In this document: in pieces, positions 36,811 to 47,402 of the stretch
How the letters are laid out: every line of letters starts with the position of its first letter
Position numbering within the stretch: position 1 is the stretch's first letter
NCBI GenBank assembly: GCA_035638775.1
Contig: DASQZJ010000012.1
Span: 1-64,000 of the forward strand
Length of the DNA stretch: 64,000 bases
Reading direction: 5' to 3'
Origin: DASQZJ01 sp035638775
Lineage (GTDB): Bacteria > Pseudomonadota > Gammaproteobacteria > UBA5335 > SLRW01
Notes under the pieces: model-generated
The model's input: the letters and a program-made list of their open reading frames with translations, nothing else
Database searches by the model: none
What the model was told of the DNA's origin: nothing
Position numbers and translations under genes: made by a program

Positions 36811-37461
36811 GTGATACTGAATGCGCTGGTCGTCGAGGACCACGACGAAACACGGGAATGGCTCTGCGGGCTTGTCGCGGAGGCCTTCCCGGACATCCGG
36901 GTGCGCGACGCCGCGACGCTCGGGCAGGCACGCCGCGCCCTGGAGGAGCAGTCTCCCGGTATCGCGGTGGTCGACATCAACCTGCCGGACGGCTCGGGCA
37001 TCGAGCTCATCCGCCAGCTCGCGGAATCCTCGCCGCAGAGCTATGGCATCATCGCGACCATCTTCGATGACGATCGCCACCTGTTCGCGGCCCTCCAGGC
37101 CGGGGCCCAGGGCTACCTGCTCAAGGACCAGCCCCGGGCGCGCCTGTGCGAACAGCTCCGGAACATCGTCAACGGCGAGCCGCCGCTGTCCCCGGCGGTA
37201 GCCCGCCGGATCATGCGGTACTTCCAGAACCAGCCGCCGCCGCGCGAGGCCGACACGACCCTGTCGGATCGGGAAAAGGAGGTCCTGACACTGGTCTCGA
37301 AGGGCCTGGGTCGATCGGACATCTCGCGGCTGCTCGGGATCACGCCCAATACGGCCGCCGGCTACATCAAGACGATCTATCGCAAGCTCAACGTCTCGTC
37401 CCGGGCCGAGGCCGTGCTGGAGGCCGTCCGGATGGGGCTGGTCACCGCCGGCCGCTACTAG
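36811..37461 (+). CDS. NarL/LuxR-family response regulator
   Basis: 216 residues: receiver domain (1-120) with acidic pocket ED at 9-10, phospho-acceptor Asp55 in VVDINLPDGSG and Lys105 in YLLKDQ, then a LuxR-type helix-turn-helix (about 145-210: LSDREKEVLTLVSKGLGRSD and TPNTAAGYIKTIYRKLNV). The GTG start follows GGGGAGGCG. It is paired with the kinase just upstream. Its stop codon overlaps the stop codon of the convergent helicase gene (CTAG at 37458-37461). Confidence 0.9.
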   Translation: MILNALVVEDHDETREWLCGLVAEAFPDIRVRDAATLGQARRALEEQSPGIAVVDINLPDGSGIELIRQLAESSPQSYGIIATIFDDDRHLFAALQAGAQGYLLKDQPRARLCEQLRNIVNGEPPLSPAVARRIMRYFQNQPPPREADTTLSDREKEVLTLVSKGLGRSDISRLLGITPNTAAGYIKTIYRKLNVSSRAEAVLEAVRMGLVTAGRY

Positions 37462-40400
37462 GAGCTAGCCCCACCCGTTGCGTTCCGGTGCCCGCTTCCC
37501 CCGGCGGCGCCGAGCAGCCCCGCCCTGCGGGCGCCTCCGGCACCACGGGTCAGCAGGTCCCGTACCTGCCACTCGGTGGCCGCCGCGAGTTCCTCCAGGA
37601 ACCGAGCCTCCCCGGCCACGCGTGTCGCCACCAGGATTCCGTCCCGGTAGAGCAGACGGTTGGCCGCCAGTGCCGCGATCCGCGGCCCGGGGATGACGAA
37701 CCCGCTGAGATTGAGCGGGTCGGCCGCGCTGATCACGGCCCGGCGGCCGTCCGGTGGCCGGTCGCGCACCTTGCGCAGCTTGCCCACGGCCTCGGGCAGC
37801 GCGTATTGCTCCCCCGGGAAGCCGGCCACGAAGCGCCCGCCGCGGATGTCGCCGCGTGCCTCCAGCCGACGGTACACCGCGACCAGCTCCCGCCACGGGG
37901 GCAGCCACCCGGCCTCCCGGGCCAGCAGCGCGCGGAACACCACGCCGTAGCGTCGCAGCAGCGTCCGGGCCGCATGCTCCACCGCCGCGGCCGGCAGTCC
38001 CGACGCGGTCGCTCCCTCCTGCTCCGCCCCACCGGCGGCCGCCGGTTCCACCGCGGACCAGCGACCGCTCTCGGCGATGCCGCGGCGTCCGCGGCGACGG
38101 GCCCGCTGCCGACGCGGCGCGGACGCCAGCATCGCCCGCAGTCCCTGGTAGCTGTCCGCGGTGACCAGCCCGGCGGAGACCAGTTCGCGCAGCGCGCCCT
38201 CCGCTTCCGCCGCGAGCATTCCGGTGGCGTCGACCAGCTCGTCGAAGAAATAGGCGCCCCGCTCGCGCAGGGTGCGGTGCAGGCGCGTCGCACGCCCCGA
38301 CACTTGCGGCCCTTCGACGCGCCCGACCAGGCTGCGCCAGGTCGTGGCTGCGCGCCGGGGCAACAGCGCAACGGGCACGTTGCGGGGCGCGCCCTGGCCG
38401 GCCCGGCCGCCGGACCGGGCGGGCGTCAGTCGCGTCCACAGGATGCGCCCCGACAGACACAGCGCGTCCAGGTGCTCGCCCGCATAGTCGCTTACCCGGG
38501 CCGGCAGAATGTCCTCCTCCCAGGCACCGGCCGGCGCCTCGTAGCCCTCCAGCTGCTCGATCACGCCGGCAGTGCCGTCGGGGCCGGCCGCCTCCTCCGT
38601 GACCCGCTGCCAGTCGAACAGGAAACGCAGGAAGTCGCGCCCGGACACGGGCTCGATCTCGCGCCGCAGCCGCGCCAGCGTGTAGCGGTGGATCCGGGCC
38701 AGCAGACGCCGCTCGCACCACTCCGTGGCTGCCTCCTCGCCAGTGAAACGTCCCCGCAGGACGAACCCCTCGGCCTCCAGGGCCGTCAGCGCCGGGGCGG
38801 TCAGGCTTTCGGGCAGGCCCAGCGCCTCCGGGCCCACCGGGCCCAGTACCTCGAGGCGGCCGCGGGCCAGCTCCACCGCAGCACCCTCCGCCGTCCAGTC
38901 GGCACGCTCGAATTCGCCGGGCACCCGGGCGGGCGGATCGCCGCACCCGGCCGGCCACACGGCACGCACCTCCGGCACCCGCTCGGTAGCCACCCGCAGG
39001 CCTCCGGAGATGCCGGGGGCGGACCAGCGGACCGCCCGCCCGTCCCCGACCAGGCTGCGCCAGAGGGGCTCCCAGGATCGGGGAATCTCGGATTCCAGCA
39101 GGTAGCCGGTCAGCAGCAGCGAATCGTGCAGCTCGTCCGCGTCGCCCGGCTCCGGCCACGCTTCCCCACGCACGCGGGCGATCGCTTCCGGATCCAGCCG
39201 CCCGAGGTCGGCGGCGGTCTTGGGATCCAGCCAGCGGCGGCTGGCGACGGCCCGGGTACGCCGCTCTTCCAGCGGGGCATCGTCCAGGAACGCGTACGGC
39301 CGGGCGTTCAGGATCTCGTGCGCCAGCGGCGACGGCTCGGTCAGGTCGGCTGCGGTCACGCCGATGCTGCCGTCGTGGATCGCGCCGAGCAGCCGCTCGA
39401 GGCCGTCGATGTCCATGGCCTGGTACAAACAGTCGTCCAGCACCTGGTTCACCAGGGGGTGGTCCGGGACCTCGCGCTCGCCGGCGACGTTCTCCAGGCA
39501 GGCCAGCTGGTCGGGAAACACCACGGCCACCAGGTCTTCGGCTTCCATCCGCTGGATCTGGGCGGGCACGCGGCGCCCGCTGCGAAAGCGCAGCAGCGCC
39601 AGGGCGATGCTGGCGGTCCAGCGCCAGCGGGCGTTGAACAGCGGGGCGTCCAGCAGGGCCTGGACCAGCAGCGGCCGCACGCTCGCCGGGTGCAGGTAGC
39701 GCGCCGCCTCCTCCAGCGGGAAGCTGTGCGTGGCACCCAGCGAAAGCACGATCGCGTCCTCGGTGGCGGCAGCCTGGAGCTCGAAATTGAACTTGCGGCA
39801 GAACCGCTTGCGCAGGGCCAGTCCCCACGCACGGTTGATGCGCCCGCCGAAGGGACTGTGCACCACCAGGTGCATGTCGCCGGCTTCGTCGAAGAACCGT
39901 TCCAGCACCACGTGCCCGCGGGTCGGCATCACACCCAGGGCAGCCCGCACTGCGGCGAGGTACGCGACCAGCTGCTCGGCCGCCGCGCGCGGGATGCCGT
40001 AATGCGTGGCCACCCAGTCGCGCACCGGTGCCGGGTCCGGGTTCCGGGGATCGGGGCCGAGCCGCTCCGCGACCGCGGAACGCAGGTCCGAGACGGCCCC
40101 CGAGAGCTCCTCGGTGCGGGCGGGGGCTTCCCCGAACCAGAACGGGATGCCGGGGGGCTGGCCACGCGCATCCTCGACGCGCACCTTGCCGGACTCGACG
40201 CGCAGCACCCGCCAGGAGCTGTTGCCGAGCTGGAACACGTCACCGACCATGCTCTCGACCGCGAAATCCTCGTTCACGCTGCCGATGAACAGGCCGTCCG
40301 GCTCCAGGATCACGTCGTAGTCGGCCGTATCGGGGATCGTGCCGCCGCAGGTGATCGCCGCCAGGCGCGCGCCACGGCGCCCGCGCAGGCGGCGGTTGAC

Positions 40401-41849
40401 CGCGTCCCGGTAGAGATGCGCCGCGCGGCGCCCGCGGCGGGTGGTGAAACCCTCCGCCAGCATCCGCACCACGGCGTCGAAGTCCTCCCGCGCCAGCTCC
40501 CGGTACGACCAGGAGCGCCGCACGAGATGGTACAGCGCGTCCTCGTCCCACTCGCGGCAGGCGGTTTCCGCCACGATCTGCTGCGCCAGCACGTCCAGCG
40601 GCTGGTGCGGGATGAGCAGGCGATCGAGCCCCCCGCGCCGCACCGCATCGATCAGTGCCGTGCATTCGACCAGCTCGTCCCGGCTCAGGGGGAACAGCCG
40701 TCCCCTGGGCAGGCCGCTCACGGCGTGTCCCGAACGCCCCACGCGCTGGAGGAAAGTCGCCATCGAGCGCGGTGAGCCGATCTGGCAAACCAGGTCGATC
40801 GGCCCGATGTCGATTCCCAGCTCCAGCGACGCGGTCGCCACCAGTGCCTTCAGCTCCCCGTCGCGCAGCTTCTGTTCGGCCTTCAGGCGACGCTCGCGGG
40901 ACAGGCTGCCGTGGTGGGAGGTCACCCGGTCCTCGCCCAGCCGTTCCGAGAGGTGCCGGGTCAGGCGTTCCGCCAGGCGCCGCGTATTGACGAAGATCAG
41001 GGTGGTGCCGTGCGCCTCGATCAGCTCCGCCAGCCGATCGTGCACGGTCTCCCAGACTTCCGCCGACATCACCGCTTCCAGCGGCGCCGGCGGAATCTCC
41101 AGTGCCAGCTCCAGTCGCCGCCGATGACCGGCATCGACGATCCGGCAGCCGGCCGCCTCGCCGTCGGGCCCGCGTCCCGTCAGGAACGCCGCCATCTCTA
41201 CCACCGGCTTCTGCGTGGCCGACAGGCCGATGCGGGCGAAATTGCCCGCCAGGGCCTGCAGGCGCGCCAGCGACAGGCTCAGGTGGGCGCCGCGCTTGCT
41301 GCCCGCCACGGCGTGGATCTCGTCCACGATCACCGTGCGCACCGAGGCGAGGTTGCGCCGCCCGCTCTCGCTGGTCAGCAGGATATAGAACGACTCCGGC
41401 GTGGTGACCAGGATGTGCGGGGGCACCCGGCGCATCGCGTCCCGGACGGACTGCGGCGTGTCACCGGTGCGCACGGCGCTGCGGATCCCGGCCGCCCCCG
41501 CGCCGGCGGCCTCCAGCTCGGTGTCGATACCCTCCAGCGGACGCCGGAGGTTGTGCTCGATGTCGTTGCTGAGCGCCTTCAGCGGCGAGATGTACAGCAC
41601 CCGGGTCTCGTCCGGCAGCCCGCCCTCGCCCGCCTCGCGCACCAGCTCGTCGATGCCGGCCAGGAACGCCGCCAGGGTCTTGCCCGAGCCCGTGGGTGCC
41701 GAGATCAGCGTATGCTCGCCGGAGCGGATTGCCGGCCAGGCCCGCGCCTGGATCGGCGTGGCTTCACCGAACGCGCGGCCGAACCAGGCCCGCACGGCCG
41801 GATGGAAACCGGCCGCCGACGCGCTGTGCTCTGACTCGTTCCCGGACAC
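37458..41849 (-). CDS. lhr: Lhr-family ATP-dependent DNA helicase
   Basis: About 1463 residues from the GTG at 41849 (GAGG seven bases before it); an upstream extension of the frame to 42050 lacks conservation-like sequence. The N-terminal superfamily-2 core has Walker A SAPTGSGKTLAAF (51-58), DEIHAVAGSKRG, FVNTRRLAERL and QRVGRSGH. This is followed by the long Lhr-specific winged-helix and beta-barrel region and a C-terminal segment of about 600 residues. Long Lhr proteins unwind 3'-tailed DNA and RNA:DNA hybrids and are linked to repair. It is divergent from the Lon-family gene and converges on the response regulator. Confidence 0.88.
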   Translation of the reverse strand: MSGNESEHSASAAGFHPAVRAWFGRAFGEATPIQARAWPAIRSGEHTLISAPTGSGKTLAAFLAGIDELVREAGEGGLPDETRVLYISPLKALSNDIEHNLRRPLEGIDTELEAAGAGAAGIRSAVRTGDTPQSVRDAMRRVPPHILVTTPESFYILLTSESGRRNLASVRTVIVDEIHAVAGSKRGAHLSLSLARLQALAGNFARIGLSATQKPVVEMAAFLTGRGPDGEAAGCRIVDAGHRRRLELALEIPPAPLEAVMSAEVWETVHDRLAELIEAHGTTLIFVNTRRLAERLTRHLSERLGEDRVTSHHGSLSRERRLKAEQKLRDGELKALVATASLELGIDIGPIDLVCQIGSPRSMATFLQRVGRSGHAVSGLPRGRLFPLSRDELVECTALIDAVRRGGLDRLLIPHQPLDVLAQQIVAETACREWDEDALYHLVRRSWSYRELAREDFDAVVRMLAEGFTTRRGRRAAHLYRDAVNRRLRGRRGARLAAITCGGTIPDTADYDVILEPDGLFIGSVNEDFAVESMVGDVFQLGNSSWRVLRVESGKVRVEDARGQPPGIPFWFGEAPARTEELSGAVSDLRSAVAERLGPDPRNPDPAPVRDWVATHYGIPRAAAEQLVAYLAAVRAALGVMPTRGHVVLERFFDEAGDMHLVVHSPFGGRINRAWGLALRKRFCRKFNFELQAAATEDAIVLSLGATHSFPLEEAARYLHPASVRPLLVQALLDAPLFNARWRWTASIALALLRFRSGRRVPAQIQRMEAEDLVAVVFPDQLACLENVAGEREVPDHPLVNQVLDDCLYQAMDIDGLERLLGAIHDGSIGVTAADLTEPSPLAHEILNARPYAFLDDAPLEERRTRAVASRRWLDPKTAADLGRLDPEAIARVRGEAWPEPGDADELHDSLLLTGYLLESEIPRSWEPLWRSLVGDGRAVRWSAPGISGGLRVATERVPEVRAVWPAGCGDPPARVPGEFERADWTAEGAAVELARGRLEVLGPVGPEALGLPESLTAPALTALEAEGFVLRGRFTGEEAATEWCERRLLARIHRYTLARLRREIEPVSGRDFLRFLFDWQRVTEEAAGPDGTAGVIEQLEGYEAPAGAWEEDILPARVSDYAGEHLDALCLSGRILWTRLTPARSGGRAGQGAPRNVPVALLPRRAATTWRSLVGRVEGPQVSGRATRLHRTLRERGAYFFDELVDATGMLAAEAEGALRELVSAGLVTADSYQGLRAMLASAPRRQRARRRGRRGIAESGRWSAVEPAAAGGAEQEGATASGLPAAAVEHAARTLLRRYGVVFRALLAREAGWLPPWRELVAVYRRLEARGDIRGGRFVAGFPGEQYALPEAVGKLRKVRDRPPDGRRAVISAADPLNLSGFVIPGPRIAALAANRLLYRDGILVATRVAGEARFLEELAAATEWQVRDLLTRGAGGARRAGLLGAAGGSGHRNATGGASS

Positions 41850-41991
41850 GATGCCTCGATCGATGGCGGTGATGCTGTTCGTGGCCCGGCTCAAGATACC
41901 ACCGCCCGGGCGGCCGCGGCGAGCGCGGCTTCGCGGACCCCAGCGCGCCGCCCTGGAGCGGACCCGGCCGTGGCCCGTACCCGGGGCCCGC

Positions 41992-42020
41992 CTTGAAAAG
42001 CGGCCCGGCAGACGCCACTC
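41992..42020 (+). promoter_or_regulatory. Sigma-32-like heat-shock promoter before the Lon gene
   Basis: CTTGAAA (41992-41998) is an exact heat-shock -35 element; 14 bp later CGCCACTC (42013-42020) is a partial match to the CCCCATNT -10. It lies about 90 bp before the Lon-family start. The -10 match is imperfect, so this is a prediction. Confidence 0.45.
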
Positions 42021-42064
42021 ACACAGATGGCATCCGCTGACAGCGACCATTCACCGGCCCACCC

Positions 42065-42087
42065 GGTGGAGGGGACGATCCTCCACC
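42065..42087 (+). promoter_or_regulatory. Stem-loop at the Lon translation start
   Basis: GGTGGAGG (42065-42072) pairs perfectly with CCTCCACC (42080-42087) around a 7-nt loop. The left arm contains a GGAGG ribosome-binding core. If translation starts at the GTG at 42089 the site would be masked by the hairpin; if at the ATG at 42113 the hairpin lies in the leader. It may be an RNA thermometer or an operator. Confidence 0.45.
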
Positions 42088-42112
42088 CGTGGCACAACGC
42101 GAAGACAGCCCC

Positions 42113-44536
<2,424 letters not shown>

Positions 44537-44643
44537 ACTTGCCGCCCGCGCCGCGGCTGCCGCAAAATCGACCCCGACCGGACCGGGTGGGCACCGTCCG
44601 GGAGGCCGGACCAGCCCGGCCCGGAACCCAGGGGGAGGCACCG

Positions 44644-45102
44644 ATGTACCGCAAGATCCTGCTCGCCTACAACGGCTCGGTGGAGGGCCGCGCCGTACTT
44701 GCGCAGGGAGCCGAGCTCGCGGCGCTGTGCGGCGCCGCGGTCTGCCTGCTGGCCGTGATCGACATGCCGTCGGCCTTCACCGGCTCGGAGATCGTGCCGG
44801 CAGACATGGCGACGGACAACCGCCGACAGGTCGAAGAGACGGTGCGCGAAGGCATCCGCAATCTGCGCGCCCGCGAGCTGGAGGTGGAAGGGCGCGTCGC
44901 TTACGGGGAGCCGGTGGCCCAGATCGCGGCGGTGGCGGCCGAGATCGGCGCCGACCTGGTGGTGGTCGGCCATCGCAAGCGCGGCGCCCTCGCCCGCTGG
45001 TGGGCGGGCGGCACTTCGGTCAGCCGCAACCTGCTCGCGCGCATCGACTGCAGCCTGCTGGTCGCGGTCGAGAACCCCGCCAACGGCGCCTCCGCGGACT
45101 GA
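44644..45102 (+). CDS. Universal stress protein (UspA family)
   Basis: 152 residues starting MYRKILLAYNGSVEGRAVL, typical of a single Usp domain of Rossmann-like fold. The C-terminal loop GADLVVVGHRKRGALARWW followed by GGTSVSRNLLARIDCSLLVA resembles the ATP-binding motif G-x2-G-x9-G-S/T but does not match it exactly, so ATP binding is uncertain. GGGGGAGGC precedes the ATG. It lies 107 bp after the Lon gene on the same strand and is likely part of the same stress response. It is separated from the convergent receptor gene by only 3 bp. Confidence 0.85.
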   Translation: MYRKILLAYNGSVEGRAVLAQGAELAALCGAAVCLLAVIDMPSAFTGSEIVPADMATDNRRQVEETVREGIRNLRARELEVEGRVAYGEPVAQIAAVAAEIGADLVVVGHRKRGALARWWAGGTSVSRNLLARIDCSLLVAVENPANGASAD

Positions 45103-45105
45103 CCC

Positions 45106-47175
45106 TCATCCCGTCCGGAGCTTGATCCCGAGGTAGACGTTGCGTCCGGGCGCCGGCTCGTAGTAGCGCCCGCCGAAGGCGTTGATGCGCACGTTCTGGC
45201 TGTAGCGGGTGTCGAGCAGGTTCCCGAGCCCCAGGAACGGACGCACCTCGAAATCCCCGGCCTTGCGCGACAGCCCGAAGCGGACATTGACCAGGGCGTA
45301 GCCGGGACTGGTGGCGTCATTGGCGTTGTCCGCGTACAGCCGGCTCACGCCGAGCGCGTCCAGCACGGCGAAGCTGCCGCCGGCACGCCAGGCGAGCTCC
45401 GCGAACAGCTTCTGCCGCGGGATTCCCGGGATGGTGTTGCCCGAGTAGTTGCCGCTGCTGTCCCTGAAGTGATCGAAGCGGAACGCCGAGTAGGTGTAGC
45501 TCCCGCTGACGGTGAGATGTGCCCCCAGCCGGTAGCGCAGGGAGGTTTCGAGTCCGTCGCGGGCGGAGCTGCCGGCGTTGACGTAGTAGTCACGCCCCGG
45601 CTGCCCCGGGAGCTGGTACGGCACCAGCTCGTCGCGGACGTCGATATGGAACACGGAAACGTCGTAGCGCATCCCTCCGCCGTAGCCCTTCAGGCCCAGC
45701 TCGTAGTTGGTGGCTTCCTGCGGGCCGAGGTTCGGGTTGAAACCGCCGCCGGGCCCGGGGTTGGCGAACTCCGTCGTGGTCGGCGTCTCGAACGAAGTGG
45801 AGACATTCGTGTAAACGCGCTGACGGCCGTGCCAGGCGTAGCTCGCGCCGGCGCTGTAGCTCCACTGGCCCAGGGTCCGGCGGCCGGACTGGTTGCCATC
45901 CGCCAGGTAGCGGTCCTGGACCCGGAAGCCCACGGAGTCGTAGCGCACTCCGAGGTTGACGTTCCAGCGCGCGCCCGGCCGGTACTCGTCCTGGACGTAA
46001 CCCGCCGCATTGTCGACGGTCTCGATCTGGTTCAGGGTCATCGCGCCGCGCCGGCCGAGCACGTTGTCGTAGCGCTGACGATCGTCCCGCTGTCGCTCCA
46101 GCTCGGTCCCGAGCAGCACCCGGTTGGGTCGTCCCAGCAGCGAGCCGACATGGGTGAAATCCAGCCCACCACCGCCGTAGTGGCGCAGAAACCGGACCTG
46201 GCCGCCGTGCTCGAACGGAAGCCGGTTGCCGAAGTCGCGGCGTACGAAGAAGCCGTGGGCACTGAGCTCGTCGGCCGGATCGAGCGACCGCTTGTAGACC
46301 AGCCCCAGCTTCTGCTGGCTGACGTGCTCGCCGGCGTCGTAGAGCAGGTTGCCCGGCGCCGCCTGGCGGCGATCGGCACGGACCTCGGCGGCGGTCAGAC
46401 CGCCCGGATCCTGCGCCTGCGGCGAGTTCACCAGCCCGACCACGGTGGTCAGCGAGGCGTCCGGGCCCAGGTCGTAGCGGAACTTGCCGTTGAAATTGGC
46501 GTTCTGCGTCCGGCTGTGATCACGATAGCCGTCCAGCCGCATCGCCGAAGCGTCCACGAAGTCGTTCCAGGCACCGAACTGCCCGCCCGCCTGGACATCC
46601 GCCTCGCGGAACCCGTAGCTGCCGCCCTTGACCGTGGCGGCCGCGAACGGCGTGGGCGGGCCGCTGCGGGTGGTGATGCGGATCACGCCCCCGCTCGCGT
46701 TGCCGTACAGGGACGAGGCCGGTCCCCGCATGACTTCGATCCGCTGGATGGCGTTCATGTCGATGCCGTCGACCTGGGACTGGCCGTCCGCCAGGGTCGC
46801 CGGTATCCCGTCGACGAGGATCTTGATGCCCCGGATGCCGAAGTTGGCACGCGCGCCGAAGCCGCGGATCGAGATGCGCAGGTCCTGGGCGAAGTTGTAG
46901 CGGTCCTGGAAGAATGTTCCGGGCACCCGGTCCAGCGATTCGTCCAGCGCCAGGCCCTGCTGGCCCTGCATCTGCCGGCGCGTGACCACGCTGATCGCCG
47001 CGGGGGTCTGGTTCAGCGGCTGCTTGAGGCGCGGTGCGCTGACCGTGATGGCGCCTGCCGGCGCGGGGCTGCCATTTCCCGGCGCGGAGCCGGCGGCCAG
47101 CCCGGCGCATGGAAGCAACGCGGGCAGGCCTGCGGCCAGCAACGGGCCCAGGCGTGACCGTCCGGTTGTTCGCAA
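45106..47175 (-). CDS. TonB-dependent outer-membrane receptor
   Basis: 689 residues from a TTG at 47175 with GGGAGAGAG in front; it begins with a signal peptide (residues 1-28, GLAAG at the end). The TonB-box-like ITVSA lies near residue 43, then the plug domain (PAAISVVTRRQM, DLRISIRGFGARANFG, IQRIEVMRGPASSLYGN, ASGGVIRITTR) and a 22-strand barrel with NYELGLKGYGGGMRYDVSVF. It resembles receptors for siderophores or other large ligands, but none can be named. The chain ends KLRTG rather than in phenylalanine, which is unusual for a barrel. It is divergent from the AGPS-like operon. Confidence 0.87.
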   Translation of the reverse strand: MRTTGRSRLGPLLAAGLPALLPCAGLAAGSAPGNGSPAPAGAITVSAPRLKQPLNQTPAAISVVTRRQMQGQQGLALDESLDRVPGTFFQDRYNFAQDLRISIRGFGARANFGIRGIKILVDGIPATLADGQSQVDGIDMNAIQRIEVMRGPASSLYGNASGGVIRITTRSGPPTPFAAATVKGGSYGFREADVQAGGQFGAWNDFVDASAMRLDGYRDHSRTQNANFNGKFRYDLGPDASLTTVVGLVNSPQAQDPGGLTAAEVRADRRQAAPGNLLYDAGEHVSQQKLGLVYKRSLDPADELSAHGFFVRRDFGNRLPFEHGGQVRFLRHYGGGGLDFTHVGSLLGRPNRVLLGTELERQRDDRQRYDNVLGRRGAMTLNQIETVDNAAGYVQDEYRPGARWNVNLGVRYDSVGFRVQDRYLADGNQSGRRTLGQWSYSAGASYAWHGRQRVYTNVSTSFETPTTTEFANPGPGGGFNPNLGPQEATNYELGLKGYGGGMRYDVSVFHIDVRDELVPYQLPGQPGRDYYVNAGSSARDGLETSLRYRLGAHLTVSGSYTYSAFRFDHFRDSSGNYSGNTIPGIPRQKLFAELAWRAGGSFAVLDALGVSRLYADNANDATSPGYALVNVRFGLSRKAGDFEVRPFLGLGNLLDTRYSQNVRINAFGGRYYEPAPGRNVYLGIKLRTG

Positions 47176-47311
47176 GGCTCTCTCCCGTGGGATCCGTCGG
47201 ACTGGTGACGGGCGCAAAGCGTAACCCAGCGCGTGCGGCCTTTCCAGGCGGGCCCGGCGCCGGCCCGCCCTCCCGGCGCCCGGCCGCGACCGCACAGGCT
47301 GCCGTCGAAGC

Positions 47312-47342
47312 CTGACAACAGCGTCGAGAAGGCTGGTATAGT
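47312..47342 (+). promoter_or_regulatory. Candidate promoter of the AGPS-like operon
   Basis: CTGACA (47312-47317) and TATAGT (47337-47342) are separated by 19 bp (18 if TGACAA is used), 60 bp before the first gene. The hexamers fit sigma-70 well and the spacing is slightly long. Confidence 0.5.
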
Positions 47343-47402
47343 TTGGCGCTCGGTGCACCTCGCGCGACGAGACAAGAACGACCGGAGGGACGGCGAACAC
47401 CG

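Noticed and set aside
37465..39828. A 787-codon minus-strand frame inside the Lhr gene
   Set aside because: It overlaps lhr in another frame and shows only Arg/Gly/Ala-rich sequence.
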